A DNA stretch of 64,000 bases from Treponema primitia ZAS-2 (GCF_000214375.1 NC_015578.1:3286001-3350000), one strand, 5' to 3'; counted from the stretch's first letter, positions 17,793-28,161 are shown. Program-made: numbers and translations. The notes: generated by a model from the letters alone, not told the origin.

Positions 17793-20700
17793 CTAGCGCT
17801 CAAACAGGGATTTGAGTTCCTGGTGACTCATCCGGGCAAGCCAGGATTCCCCGGATGAGACGGTCATATCCGCCAGTTCCTTTTTGCTTGAGATCATGGC
17901 GTCTATCTTTTCCTCAAAGCTGTTTTTAGTGATGAATCGGTGCACAAAAACGTTGCGCTTCTGGCCTATCCTGAAGGCCCGGTCGGTGGCCTGGTTTTCC
18001 ACCGCCGGGTTGTACCAGAGGTCGTAGTGGATCACCCGGCTTGCGGCGGTGAGGTTGAGCCCCAACCCGCCGGCCTTGAGGCTTACCAGGAGGAGCCGGG
18101 AAGCGGGATCGTTACTAAAACTGGCCAGGGTTTCGGACCGGGCTTTCTGGGTCATGCCGCCGTGGTAGACCAGTACCGGCTCGCCCAGCTCTTCCAGAAT
18201 GATCCGGGAAAGGCAGTCCAGGGTTTCCACATACTGGCTGAAGATTAGGGCCTTTTCCCGGCCTGCGAGGATCTCCTCCAGCAGGGCCTTGAGGAGCTGG
18301 GCCTTCCCCGAAAGGGCGGAGACCGCGGGGCTTTCCTTGTCATAGACCCGGGGGTGATCGCAGATCTGTTTCAGCGCCGTGAGCAGGGACAGTACCAGTG
18401 CGGGCCGTTCCTTGGGATCGATCTTCGCCGACTTCTCCATGATTTCGCTGACCATGCCCTCGTATAGGGCGGCCTGTTCTTTTTCCAGAACTGCGTATTC
18501 ATTGGTTACGATCTTGTCCGGCAGGTCCTTGATGATGGTCTTGTCGGTCTTGAGGCGGCGCAGCAGAAAAGGCGCGGTGATCCGTTTCAAGGAATCGGCT
18601 TTTTCCTGGTTTCGCAGAACTTCTATCGGATAGCGGTACTGGTCCTTGAATTCCTTGGGGCTTCCCAAGTAGCCAGGGAGTATAAAATCAAAAAGCGATC
18701 GAAGATCCTCTAGCCGGTTTTCCACCGGGGTCCCGGACAGGGCAAGCCGGTAAAGAGGCCGCAGTTTCTTTACCGCCCGGGAGATGCCTGTCTCGGTGTT
18801 CTTCATCAGATGGGCTTCGTCCACGATGAGGAGGGAAAACACTTCCTTCTGCAATTTTGCGCTGTCCCGGGCTGCTGTTTGGTAGGTAGTGAGAAACACA
18901 TCCCGGCCGGCTTCAAGCTTCCTGCCTGTTCCGTGGTAGCGGCTTACGGCCAGTGATGGTGCGAACCGTGAAAGCTCCTGTTCCCAGTTCTCCAGTAATG
19001 CTGCGGGGGCCACAATAAGGCAGCGATTCCCCAGGAGGCCGTCCTCCTTGAGCCTGAGCAGTACCGATATTGCCTGGATGGTTTTTCCCAGGCCCATGTC
19101 ATCCGCCAGAACGCAGCCGAAACCCGCCAGGAGGAGAGAGCAAACCCAGTTATAGCCCCGCTTCTGATAGGGCCGCAGGGTTGCTTTCAAGGAAGGCGGC
19201 GGGGAAAAGCGGCGTTCTTCAAAAAGTTTTTTGACGATCTCCCCTGCATCAAATGAGAGAACACTGTCCCCGGCAAAATGGGCCTTGAGAAAATCCATGG
19301 CGCCCGGTTCGCCGGTCTTCGCCTTTTTAAGAAGTGCCGCCAACTCATCTGCGTTGAGCCGGACAAAGCCGTCCCGGAAGCGGATCAGGTCCCGCTTTTG
19401 TTTCAGAAGCTTTTCAAATTCTTCAATAGAAAGGATACTGTCCCCCACCGCTACCTGCCATTCCCAGTCCAACAGGGAATCAAGCCCCAGGAAGCTGACC
19501 ATGCCGCCCCGGTCCTTGCCCGTCCCCTTGAGCACGAGTCGGGGCTTGAGTTCCCGGTGCAATGACTTGGGTAGGTCCACCCCAATCCCCAGCCGGGTAA
19601 GCAGGGGCGAGGCAGATTCCAGAAATTCAGCCAGCCGTTTTTCAGAAAGGGGAACCTTTTTATGGACCAACAGGGATCGTATTTCCGGGAGATAATTGGA
19701 AAGCGCCATGGGAGATCGGAGCGCCCCCAGGGTATCGATTTTCATGCCCCCGGGAAGCTTTTTAAGCGAGGCGATCTTCATCAGGGGTATCCTGGCAATC
19801 TCCCCGGGGCCTTCAATAAGAGCGTCCATGGAAAGGGTGTAGGTATCCGATTCGGCGAGAACTTCTGTTGAATTTCCCGATAGTTTTCCTGCGGAAGATC
19901 CGGCATCTTCCATCAATTTCCGCGGGGCATCTCTCACGGTGAACCGATACTTCCAGGCAGTAAAGTCGATATGGAGCACCGACAGCCACCGATCTATGGA
20001 AACCGGGAGACTCCGCAGGGCCGGGGAAGAAACCCCCATGCTTGCGCCCTGGAAAAAAAGGGCCAGCAGTTCCTTATATTCCCGGCTTCCAGCCCTTGCC
20101 CGAAAGGCAAAGTAATTCCGCTTGACCCATTCTCCCATGAAGGCCGAGCTGAGAAGATCCACCACGCTCCGGCCCGAAGCCTTGGCCTCCCCTTTGTCCG
20201 CCATCGCAGTTTTTTTGTCCGGCACCGCAAGCTTTTTCCCGACAGTGACTCCCCTACCCCGCTTCGTCGATTTCTCGTCATGGTCCTTGAAAGACAGCAT
20301 TCCTGTTTCCAGGGAAGCCAGGGCGTCCAAGGCCTGACCAATCTGGGGCAGGGTTTCGTAGGGCTTCCAGATGATCCGCAGTATCCCATCCTTCAGGAGG
20401 ACAAAGGGAATAAAGGCGCAGGAACGGGCCGCCTGCCCTAGAAACCTAAAGAGGTAAAAAAGAAAGGTATAATCCCCAGTCCCGTCATCGGAAGAAAAAT
20501 TATCAAAGCTCTGCCAGACCTCGAAAAGGGTATGCCGGGTCTTTTTCCCCAAGATGTCCGTTTCCTCAAGAAAGACATCCTCCCCCGGGCCGGGGTTGGG
20601 ACAAAGCACGGCCCAGCGGGACCTTGAATAGCGGTGCTCCGTATCACCATCATTATTGCCGTCACCGACGCTGGTTTCATCGGCACCGATGAAATCGGCA

Positions 20701-21449
20701 CTTTCCCAGGGGCTAAACCGGGCCGCCCGGTGGTAAAACTCCGCCATGCTAAGGGCAAAGTCCCGGTCCCCAAAAGGCGGCTTGGGTGGCAAAAGGGAAA
20801 CAATAAGTTCCGCGCAATGGGGTATCTCCGCGAACAGGGCCGCAGGAATGGTGCCAGCGACGTCAGGCGTAGGAATGGTGTCAGTCACCTTTTTAGGCGG
20901 CAGGGCTGCGGTTACTGTAAAAGGGGCGGGCAAGTTCAGGGCCACGGATTGGCCGAACCGGGCTTCCAGGTCCATGCCCCGGAGACGAAAGAGGAGCCGG
21001 GGGTCTGCGTCCACTTCACGGGCAATGATGTAGTAGAGGGCCGCCATGTGCTTGCAGGGGTCCCCGTAGTCAGGGCAGCTGCAGGACCGCTTCATGTCCC
21101 GCCAGCGTTTGGGGATCAGGCTGATCCCTTCGGCCTTGAGCTTTTCCAGGAATTCCTCAGGCAGTTCCCCTGCGGCGATCCGGGCAAGGAGGCCGGGATC
21201 ATCCTCGATCATCCGATACAGCTGCTCCCGTTCATTGAGCGCGGGGAACACAATCTCTACCCGGTAAAAGGGGCGGTAGTTCCCCTCCACCTCGGCCGAT
21301 GCCTTGCCCTCCTCAAAGTCCAGGGACAGGACCCGCCCGGTATTAGCGTAGGTCTTACCACGATCCAGCCGTGCGCCCATCTCGTAACTATTTAAGACCT
21401 CGATAAACCAGGCGCCCCAGGGGGTTACGCCGTATTTAACCTTTGCCAT
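17793..21449 (-). CDS. SNF2-family helicase with N-terminal SWIM zinc finger
   Basis: Large ATP-dependent DNA translocase, 1218 residues. The SWIM motif is Cys123-x-Cys125-x6-Cys132-x-His134 (CSCPDYGDPCKH). A poorly conserved middle region of about 600 residues follows, then the SNF2 ATPase: motif I DDMGLGKTIQA near residue 783, motif II VDEAH near 878, SGTPVENRLEDL, and the second lobe with LIFSQYV, VSLKAGGLGLNLTAA and QATDRAFRIGQ. The layout matches bacterial SWIM-SNF2 proteins; role in DNA repair or transcription is not defined. Monocistronic as far as can be seen. Confidence 0.92.
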   Translation of the reverse strand: MAKVKYGVTPWGAWFIEVLNSYEMGARLDRGKTYANTGRVLSLDFEEGKASAEVEGNYRPFYRVEIVFPALNEREQLYRMIEDDPGLLARIAAGELPEEFLEKLKAEGISLIPKRWRDMKRSCSCPDYGDPCKHMAALYYIIAREVDADPRLLFRLRGMDLEARFGQSVALNLPAPFTVTAALPPKKVTDTIPTPDVAGTIPAALFAEIPHCAELIVSLLPPKPPFGDRDFALSMAEFYHRAARFSPWESADFIGADETSVGDGNNDGDTEHRYSRSRWAVLCPNPGPGEDVFLEETDILGKKTRHTLFEVWQSFDNFSSDDGTGDYTFLFYLFRFLGQAARSCAFIPFVLLKDGILRIIWKPYETLPQIGQALDALASLETGMLSFKDHDEKSTKRGRGVTVGKKLAVPDKKTAMADKGEAKASGRSVVDLLSSAFMGEWVKRNYFAFRARAGSREYKELLALFFQGASMGVSSPALRSLPVSIDRWLSVLHIDFTAWKYRFTVRDAPRKLMEDAGSSAGKLSGNSTEVLAESDTYTLSMDALIEGPGEIARIPLMKIASLKKLPGGMKIDTLGALRSPMALSNYLPEIRSLLVHKKVPLSEKRLAEFLESASPLLTRLGIGVDLPKSLHRELKPRLVLKGTGKDRGGMVSFLGLDSLLDWEWQVAVGDSILSIEEFEKLLKQKRDLIRFRDGFVRLNADELAALLKKAKTGEPGAMDFLKAHFAGDSVLSFDAGEIVKKLFEERRFSPPPSLKATLRPYQKRGYNWVCSLLLAGFGCVLADDMGLGKTIQAISVLLRLKEDGLLGNRCLIVAPAALLENWEQELSRFAPSLAVSRYHGTGRKLEAGRDVFLTTYQTAARDSAKLQKEVFSLLIVDEAHLMKNTETGISRAVKKLRPLYRLALSGTPVENRLEDLRSLFDFILPGYLGSPKEFKDQYRYPIEVLRNQEKADSLKRITAPFLLRRLKTDKTIIKDLPDKIVTNEYAVLEKEQAALYEGMVSEIMEKSAKIDPKERPALVLSLLTALKQICDHPRVYDKESPAVSALSGKAQLLKALLEEILAGREKALIFSQYVETLDCLSRIILEELGEPVLVYHGGMTQKARSETLASFSNDPASRLLLVSLKAGGLGLNLTAASRVIHYDLWYNPAVENQATDRAFRIGQKRNVFVHRFITKNSFEEKIDAMISSKKELADMTVSSGESWLARMSHQELKSLFER

Positions 21450-21540
21450 GGGGATATAATTATCTGTTTTTGGGGAATTGGATAGAGTCCCCTGAGGCGG
21501 CTTGTCATTTTTCGGTGTCTACACAAAAGCGGCGTGTACT

Positions 21541-21576
21541 ATGTACTGGCTGACCATTAACGGACAGCCAGTACAT
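21541..21576. other. Perfect 12-bp stem-loop between the porin and SNF2 genes
   Basis: ATGTACTGGCTG (21541-21552) / CAGCCAGTACAT (21565-21576) with a 12-nt loop, 18 bp past the stop of the FadL-like gene on the minus strand. There is no T run on either side, so it may be a rho-type or processing structure rather than an intrinsic terminator. Confidence 0.6.
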
Positions 21577-21593
21577 ATAGATAGCTTCCTCGG

Positions 21594-23042
21594 TTAAAAC
21601 TTATACCCTACCCCAATCCCAACTTCTAAAACATCTTTGTTGAGAGTACCGGATACGTTGTAAACTTCCAAGTTGAGAGGCGCGGGGGCGTATTGGCTCA
21701 CGGAATAATCCACCGGCAGAGAGTGGCTGTACAGGAAAGACAGGATCAGATCCAGGCCGTTCTTGAAAGCATAGGAGCCGCCCAAGCCGCAGGAAATTGA
21801 ATCCAGGGGAGGGCTCGCGCTCGCATTCAGCAGGGTATGCGAATCGTTAAAATATTTGTCCTTTGCGCCGGATTCGGTGTACATAACCCCCAATCCTACC
21901 TTAATCGCCTCAGTAATTTTATAGGATCCCCCCAGGGCTACTTCCCAGCCTGTATCGAAGTAGTCATTTATATCCCCGTCTTTTGTCCCGGTCGAATCAA
22001 AGGTCTTACCCAGATTGGCAAGGGAAAGCAGGTAAATAGTCCCCGAAAGGGAAACGCCAAGACTGTCGTTCACCTGATATTCCGCGCCCAGGGCTATGAG
22101 ATGGGGAAGGTTCTGGTTGAACTTGGTACCGTCCACTATGCCGCTTTTGGCAAGAAGTGATTTTCCTGCTGTCGCAAGCGTTCCGTCCAATTTTTTTTCA
22201 TTGTATTTAAATTCAAGATCCGTTTCCATTTCGTATCTGAGGCCGATGGTAAGTCCATCAATGGGCCGCAGATCAACTCCGACAATGGGCGTAACACCCA
22301 GGGCGGAATATTCATATTCACCGCTAAGATAGTACCCAGGGCCATAGGAAGCCTTGAGGGAAAAACCCCGCTGGGGTATAACCAAACGGGCACCCAGGCT
22401 TAGGGACATCAAATCGCCCAGGAAAGAATAGGCTCCCCCTAAGCCAACCCCATAGTATATGCTGGAGGCGTTAAACTCTTGGGACTGGAGGGCGCCAGTA
22501 GTAACGGGCCCACCCTGAGCTGCCGGCAACGACCACAGCGAAGCCCTCAGTGCATTAAGGGCAAAGGTGGAACCTGCGGTACCATCGCCCCATGCAAGGT
22601 CCCCGCCGCCTGCGGGAATCCCGGCTTGCAGGTAGATCGCCAGTTTGCCCGGCCCGATGTCGCCAAAATTATACGCCCCATAGAGATTGGGAATCGCCGG
22701 GGTCAGAAGCTCCGGCTCAAGGGTCTTCTTCACGACACCCCCAAAAGGGTCTGCGCCAAAAATACCGGCTCCAGCTATTGCTCCGGGCGTAAATTTTGAA
22801 TCCTTGTTGCTATAAAACTTGAACAGGGTCTGGTTGCTCAGGTCGAGGCTCAGGCCCCGGGGCAAGAAAGCGGTACCCGCTGGGTTGTAGTTTACAATAT
22901 CCGCCGCATCGGTAGCCGCATTCCGTGACAGGGAGAACAGCCACCGGGCGCTCTGGTTGGTCAGGTAATCCAAACTACCTGCAAACAGAACCGACGGCAC
23001 CAATAGGGCCAATAATAACAATACGCATAATGTCTTTTTCAT
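21594..23042 (-). CDS. FadL/OmpP1-like outer-membrane transport protein
   Basis: 482 residues with a signal peptide (ending VLFAG) and a beta-barrel. The family signature is near the N-terminus: ARWLFSLSRNAATDAADIVNYNPAG followed by LPRGLSLDLSNQ. The middle and C-terminal parts alternate as barrel strands (GLRYEMETDLEFKYN, LGVSLSGTIYLLSLA, IKVGLGVMYTESG) and the protein ends in VGYKF with a terminal Phe. The family imports hydrophobic compounds such as fatty acids or aromatic hydrocarbons; the substrate here is unknown. Long leader region (23043-23247) upstream. Confidence 0.85.
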   Translation of the reverse strand: MKKTLCVLLLLALLVPSVLFAGSLDYLTNQSARWLFSLSRNAATDAADIVNYNPAGTAFLPRGLSLDLSNQTLFKFYSNKDSKFTPGAIAGAGIFGADPFGGVVKKTLEPELLTPAIPNLYGAYNFGDIGPGKLAIYLQAGIPAGGGDLAWGDGTAGSTFALNALRASLWSLPAAQGGPVTTGALQSQEFNASSIYYGVGLGGAYSFLGDLMSLSLGARLVIPQRGFSLKASYGPGYYLSGEYEYSALGVTPIVGVDLRPIDGLTIGLRYEMETDLEFKYNEKKLDGTLATAGKSLLAKSGIVDGTKFNQNLPHLIALGAEYQVNDSLGVSLSGTIYLLSLANLGKTFDSTGTKDGDINDYFDTGWEVALGGSYKITEAIKVGLGVMYTESGAKDKYFNDSHTLLNASASPPLDSISCGLGGSYAFKNGLDLILSFLYSHSLPVDYSVSQYAPAPLNLEVYNVSGTLNKDVLEVGIGVGYKF

Positions 23043-23247
23043 AGATACATCTCCTTCTAAAAAGAATCACATTTATAAAAGGATTACATAAACGAAAAAA
23101 ACCGTCAAGGTGTCTTTATATAGTGGCTGCAGCTGCAACCTGCTTAAGATGTTGTGGTAAAAAACTATAGGGGGTTCTTTCATAGAAATAATAGCAGCAA
23201 ATAGTGTATAAATATAAAGAACGGTCAATACACCTAACGAAACTGTC

Positions 23248-23499
23248 TTACCCCGATTGCTTGCCCTCGTTTTCCTGAAAATACTCGTGTTCCTTCCGCA
23301 CCTCCCGGATCAGTGCCTTTATCTTCCACTCCAGATTGGTCGGTGTGGTGGTGGTAAAGGCGATGCTCCCGGGATCGATCCCCGCTTCTCCCGCAGCGCT
23401 CTTCACCGCCCGGACCACAGCCATCAGCGCATCCCCGTCAAACCCGTGCAGTAATACTACCGGATCCCCGTTTACCGCAGGTTTTTCCTTATTTCCCAT
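23248..23499 (-). CDS. Small DUF3783-type protein
   Basis: 83 residues, cytoplasmic. VVLLHGFDGDALMAVVRAVK and the following TTTTPTNLEWKIKALIREVRKEHEY match the short DUF3783 family as I remember it. It starts 31 bp after the M16C protease gene and is probably the last gene of the fliG-like/M16C operon. Function unknown. Confidence 0.65.
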   Translation of the reverse strand: MGNKEKPAVNGDPVVLLHGFDGDALMAVVRAVKSAAGEAGIDPGSIAFTTTTPTNLEWKIKALIREVRKEHEYFQENEGKQSG

Positions 23500-23530
23500 T
23501 CCTCGTCTCCTCCTTCCTCGCTCCTCATTA

Positions 23531-26500
23531 TCACACCGGCAGCTTCCGTATCTCCACCCCCAGTTTGGCCGCCGCTTTCTCCGCCTCTACAGTCCCGGCA
23601 ATTACCGTAGGTATGCCCCGGCCCTGTTCAGCAGCGGCAGCGGCGATCCGTTTTGCTGCGGCGCAAAGCTCCTCCGCAGTGATTGAAACCATGGATTGCA
23701 GCTTGTTTGCCCGGTGCGCATCCTCAAAGCCATAGAGGAAGCGAAAAAAATCCGAAAGTCCTTTTTCGGCGCCGGTTCGGGGCCGGGTTTCCTTGGCAAA
23801 ACTGCCAATCACCGCCTTGGTCAGGGCTTCCTCATCCGGAGCGTCCTTTGCCGTTGCTTCAAGGATGCCCGGAAAGGCTTCCAAGGAACGGAGTGGGCTT
23901 GGGTCGCGGTAGGTGGAAAGGGAAAAAGTTCCTTCCGCCAAATCAGGGTGGGCAAAGGCCCCATAAGCTCCGCCTTTCATGCGTATTTCCTCCCAAAGCG
24001 CTCCGGTGGAAAGTTGGTGGGCCAATACCGATTCTATGCCCGGCCTGGGGCTGTTCAGGAAAGAACCAGCCAGGGTTACTGCAGCAAAACCTACCTGAAG
24101 GGAAGAAGAGGACAGGACTTCTGCCTTTGGGGTGTTGGCGTCACTTTTGAGCCGATCGAAGAAAGGCGTTCCTTCCGCAGTAACACTGTTCCGGGGCCGG
24201 GGGGCGCCAAAGCTGCTGAAAGTTTCCGCTATGCCCTTTATTGCGCCCTGTATGGCACCGGCGTTTCCGGTGATATTTGCCAGCAGCCCTGCGCGGCTTA
24301 CCAGGGTATCCCGTATGCGGATGAGGGTTTTGCAGATTTCCGCAGTATCCGTGTCGGCAAAGGTATGAACCGTCTCAAGCTGGGAAATACCGTTCCAGAT
24401 TTCCTCCACCGCATGGGAGCGGGAAAAGAGGCGGCTTGAGCGGCCCATGGCGTAGCTGTGCCCCCCAGGCGCCAGGCTTGAATCGGTATCGTTCTTCATT
24501 TCCAGGACCAGGTCCCGGATGCGCCGCTGATCGGAAAAATCCGCCTCAGTAATGATGCGCCGGGCCAGATCCAGAGACTCAGGTATCTTTTCATCCAGGG
24601 CTTTGAGCCGGAAGCAAAGCCAGTCACGACCGCGCAGATCCAGTGTTCCTGTGGGAAGCGCCGCAGAACGGGAAAAGCCCGGCAAACAGGAGCCAGTCTG
24701 GAGGGTACCGTAGAAGGCCCCGGTGGTACGGGCCAGAAGGCTGGAAACCGCGCCGTAGTCCATCCCCGGCAGGCCCAGGGATACTACGCAGCGGGAGAAG
24801 AGGGGGAACCAGGGGTAGTCGGCGCTTTCCAGAATGTCCAGGGGGAAGGCAAGGTCCAGGTAGCTGATACCGTTGGTGAAAATTTCATGGGCTACTGTGG
24901 GTATGCCCTTTGCATCCAGGATTTCCCGGGGGACCTTTTCGATTTCCGGGACCAGGTCCTTCCGGGAAAGGTGGGGGATGGTGGCTAAAGCTTCGGGGCT
25001 CTCCCCTTCGCTCTGAAGTTTTTCCAGAGCCTCGGCTTTTTCCAGTATGTCCCGCCGCTCGGTTTCTGAAAGGGCCGCCTCTTTTTTTGTTAGTGCTTCC
25101 GCCAGGGCAGCATCCTTCTTTTCCTGAAACCCTTCCTCGGGGTCCACCGAAACCAGTGCCCGGTGGGGATTATGCAGCAAATAAGTTTCGATGAGTTTTT
25201 CAAAGTACCGGCTGTCTTCGGCAAAGCGGCGTTTTAGCTCGGTGAAGGCCGGGACAAAGAGCAGGCTGTCCCAGGGCCGCTTTTCCCGGGACAGTTCCGG
25301 AGAACCGAGGTGGAGCCAGGACCGGAGTGCGCGGCGCATCCACACCAGGGAGTAAGGCCCCCCGGACCGGCGTATCTCCCGGTTTGAAAATTCCATGGAC
25401 AGCAATGCTGCTTCAATTTCTTCCTTAGGAATTCCCTCCGATGCCAAGCGCCGCAATGCGTCTATGATTAGTTTCTCTATTTTTTCGCTGATGCCGGTGT
25501 TCCCGTTTTGCCGGTCCACCCCTCGCAGTCCGGCACTAAAGAGGGTTTCCCGGGATTCGTTTTCCAGCCCCGTCGCGGGGGCGAGATCCTCCCCGAGCCC
25601 GGATTCGATGAGCAGACGGGTCAAGGGGGACCCGTCATGGCCCAGCAGTATTTCTGTCAGCGCCCCCAGGGCGATAGTTTCATTCGCGTCCGTGGTGTCC
25701 CCGCAGAGCCAGCTGAGGACCACGGTGGATTTCTGTTCACCCCCCGCAGGGGAAGGGATAGTGATGGTTTGGGGGGTGGTCCACCGTGGGGTCCTGGAAA
25801 TGGGGGCCGCCGCTTTCCCCACCGGAAGAGAGCCGAGGAACTGTTTGTTAAGAAAACTAAGCTGCTTTTCCGTGGAGATATTCCCTGCCAGGAAGATACG
25901 GCAGTTTGCGGGGGAATATTTGCGGCGGTGAAAATCCCGCAGGCCCTCCAGGGTGAGTTCCGGTATCGTTTCCGGGTCCCCGCCTGAATCAAAGGCGTAG
26001 GGAGTGCCCGGCAAAACCGCCCTGACAGACCAGCGGCCTGCGTACTCGTCCAGGGAAGAGTAGGCCCCCTTCATCTCGTTATAGACCACCCCTGTAATAT
26101 GCAACCCTCCTCCGGAGGGTTGCTTTGAGTTTCCCGTTCCGGGAAACTCAGTGTTAGTGTCTGTTTCCGGTGGCGAAAAAGCTAAACGCCACCCCTCCTG
26201 CATGAAGGTCCATTCCGAAAGCTGGGGCCGGAACACTGCATCCCCGTAAACCGCCATGAGGTTAAAGTAATCCTGTTCATTCACCGAGCTGGCAGGGTAA
26301 ACCGTTTTGTCTGGGAAGGTCCAGGCGTTGAGGTAGGTCTGGAGACTTCCCTGGGCCAAGACCAGGAAGGCGTCCTTTAAGGGGTAATGCTCGGAACCGC
26401 AGAGCACAGAATGTTCCAAGATATGGGCGACCCCGGTAGAATCCTCAGGAGCGGTGGCAAAGGCAAAACCGAAAAGGTTTTCCTTGTCATCATTCAAAAT

Positions 26501-26632
26501 GTGGAACACTTCGGCGCCGCTTTTCACGTGCCGTGCCCAGATACCGACAGCTTCCAGTTCCGTTAGATCAACTACTTCCAGTATTTCGAACCCGCTGTCC
26601 AATACCTGTCCTGCGCGCAGAATTGTTGTCAT
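23531..26632 (-). CDS. M16C metalloprotease (presequence-protease/PreP type)
   Basis: Zinc peptidase of 1033 residues, the length of single-chain M16C enzymes with four homologous domains. The inverted zinc motif HxxEH is at His70-Ile-Leu-Glu73-His74 within GVAHILEHSVLCGSEHYPLKD, typical of PreP/Cym1. The C-terminal half has a GGAYGAFAH motif with Tyr that completes the active chamber. No signal peptide, so it is probably cytoplasmic and degrades small peptides. Its ATG overlaps the stop of the fliG-like gene (ATGA, 26629-26632), so the two are translationally coupled. Confidence 0.93.
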   Translation of the reverse strand: MTTILRAGQVLDSGFEILEVVDLTELEAVGIWARHVKSGAEVFHILNDDKENLFGFAFATAPEDSTGVAHILEHSVLCGSEHYPLKDAFLVLAQGSLQTYLNAWTFPDKTVYPASSVNEQDYFNLMAVYGDAVFRPQLSEWTFMQEGWRLAFSPPETDTNTEFPGTGNSKQPSGGGLHITGVVYNEMKGAYSSLDEYAGRWSVRAVLPGTPYAFDSGGDPETIPELTLEGLRDFHRRKYSPANCRIFLAGNISTEKQLSFLNKQFLGSLPVGKAAAPISRTPRWTTPQTITIPSPAGGEQKSTVVLSWLCGDTTDANETIALGALTEILLGHDGSPLTRLLIESGLGEDLAPATGLENESRETLFSAGLRGVDRQNGNTGISEKIEKLIIDALRRLASEGIPKEEIEAALLSMEFSNREIRRSGGPYSLVWMRRALRSWLHLGSPELSREKRPWDSLLFVPAFTELKRRFAEDSRYFEKLIETYLLHNPHRALVSVDPEEGFQEKKDAALAEALTKKEAALSETERRDILEKAEALEKLQSEGESPEALATIPHLSRKDLVPEIEKVPREILDAKGIPTVAHEIFTNGISYLDLAFPLDILESADYPWFPLFSRCVVSLGLPGMDYGAVSSLLARTTGAFYGTLQTGSCLPGFSRSAALPTGTLDLRGRDWLCFRLKALDEKIPESLDLARRIITEADFSDQRRIRDLVLEMKNDTDSSLAPGGHSYAMGRSSRLFSRSHAVEEIWNGISQLETVHTFADTDTAEICKTLIRIRDTLVSRAGLLANITGNAGAIQGAIKGIAETFSSFGAPRPRNSVTAEGTPFFDRLKSDANTPKAEVLSSSSLQVGFAAVTLAGSFLNSPRPGIESVLAHQLSTGALWEEIRMKGGAYGAFAHPDLAEGTFSLSTYRDPSPLRSLEAFPGILEATAKDAPDEEALTKAVIGSFAKETRPRTGAEKGLSDFFRFLYGFEDAHRANKLQSMVSITAEELCAAAKRIAAAAAEQGRGIPTVIAGTVEAEKAAAKLGVEIRKLPV

Positions 26633-28161
26633 ACAATCACATCCTTATCATCGATTAACATAATCCGCCCTTCTTCGCGGTTCAGCCTGAACCAGCTCAG
26701 GAAAGCCTTTGCAGCATCATCCACATCCCGCCGGGGCACCGGCCCCAGGATGCGATCCTCCTCCCGTATTTCAAGCCGCCGCTGGGCGGATATATTTGAA
26801 AGTATTTTTTCGGTGAATTCCGGTGTCTTGCCTTTGAGAAGCATGGCAATATCCTTATCCGGCATGGACCTGAGTTTTTCCTGGAGAGGCCGGTCGTCGG
26901 CCTTCACTACATCCTCCAGGGTATGGATCCGTTCCTTGAGTTCCTGGCTCAACTCAGGGTCCTCATCATCAAGCTGCTGGAGCAGCCGATCCCCGAAAGA
27001 AATGTCCGACTGTTTCAAAATCGCTGCCAGGGTATTTCTCCCGTCGATAGTAATAGTGTCTTTTGAAACCGCGCTGCCGATATGCCGGGCCTTTTCCCGC
27101 AGGGCCCCCGCTACCTGGGCCAGCACCTCCGGGTAGGTTTCCCCCTGCCGGGCAATACGCCGGACAATCTCCATCTTCCGCCCCGGCTCAATATTGATCA
27201 AAGTCTGGGCGGATAGTTTGGAAGGCAGCCGTGAAAGGATCAGCGCCGCAGCTGCTGGGGATTCATCTTTCAAGAGCAAAGCTATCTGTTCCCCGTTAAA
27301 TTCTTCCATAAAAGTGAAGGGGTTTTCCTTGGTTTCAGGCAAGGCCTTGTTGAGAAAATCATTGCCCTTCTCGGGCCCGAAGGCCGCATAGAGCAGCCGC
27401 CGCGCCGCCTCCACCCCGCCTGAGGAGGCCCCCAGGAAACCGTAGGTGGACGACAGGAGGGAACGGAATTCTTCAAAAATCTGCGCCGCCTCTTCGGAGG
27501 AGATACCCCGGATAGAGGCGATTTCTCGGGAGATATCCTCCACCTGTTCCATATCAAGCTTGGCGAGTATCCCCGCCGCCTCGTCCCCCCCGATAAGGAT
27601 GAGGAACTTGGCAACCCGGCGTATTTTGGGATCCGCTTCCTTGTTTTCAGCGCTCCGGGGAAGGACCTTGGGAAGTTTTAAGAAGGGATTGTCCTCAGGT
27701 TTAGACACCTCTCCGCTCCCGGGCTGCTCCCGGGTCTTCACAAACCCATCACCGGGTATCAAAGGCTCGCGGCGCGGCGCGGTTTCCGGGGAGCGGTTTT
27801 TCGGCAAAGATAGGCGGCTTTCAGGTCCGGCGGTGGGTTCATCAGGGTTTCCCCTCGTGGAGTTGCCCTTGGCAGCGGGTTCAGGCTTTTTCATGCTGCT
27901 CTGATACGCCGCTATCCCATGACCCAAGGGCGCCTTGGCTCCTGCCCCTTCAGCAGGCCTTCCGTCTCCCGAAATCGGAGGCTTTCCACCGCTTTTCGGA
28001 GCCGGCGTTGGAAGTACTGGGGGAAACTTTCCGTCTTTCTGAACCGAAGCCGGGGATTTTTGTGGAGCCGATGGTTTTTCACCGCCCTTAGCAGGCACAG
28101 AAGCTTCCGGCGTTTCCTGGGGAGTCAGTTCCGGCCATACCGGTAACTTAATTTTTGCCAT
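26629..28161 (-). CDS. FliG-like protein with long proline-rich N-terminal extension
   Basis: The start is set at ATG 28161 (MAKIKLPVWPELTP); the open frame further upstream only mirrors the divergent gene. Of 510 residues, about 1-170 are Pro/Lys/Ser-rich and disordered-looking, 180-275 look like a FliG N-domain (AKFLILIGGDEAAGILAKLD), 285-400 like the middle domain (EQIALLLKDESPAAAALILSRLP), and 420-505 like the C-domain, including ILSNISAQRRLEIREED and ILGPVPRRDVDDA. Canonical FliG is about 330 residues, so this is more likely the second FliG paralogue known in spirochaetes than the rotor protein. No other flagellar gene is adjacent; it is coupled to an M16C protease. Confidence 0.75.
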   Translation of the reverse strand: MAKIKLPVWPELTPQETPEASVPAKGGEKPSAPQKSPASVQKDGKFPPVLPTPAPKSGGKPPISGDGRPAEGAGAKAPLGHGIAAYQSSMKKPEPAAKGNSTRGNPDEPTAGPESRLSLPKNRSPETAPRREPLIPGDGFVKTREQPGSGEVSKPEDNPFLKLPKVLPRSAENKEADPKIRRVAKFLILIGGDEAAGILAKLDMEQVEDISREIASIRGISSEEAAQIFEEFRSLLSSTYGFLGASSGGVEAARRLLYAAFGPEKGNDFLNKALPETKENPFTFMEEFNGEQIALLLKDESPAAAALILSRLPSKLSAQTLINIEPGRKMEIVRRIARQGETYPEVLAQVAGALREKARHIGSAVSKDTITIDGRNTLAAILKQSDISFGDRLLQQLDDEDPELSQELKERIHTLEDVVKADDRPLQEKLRSMPDKDIAMLLKGKTPEFTEKILSNISAQRRLEIREEDRILGPVPRRDVDDAAKAFLSWFRLNREEGRIMLIDDKDVIV

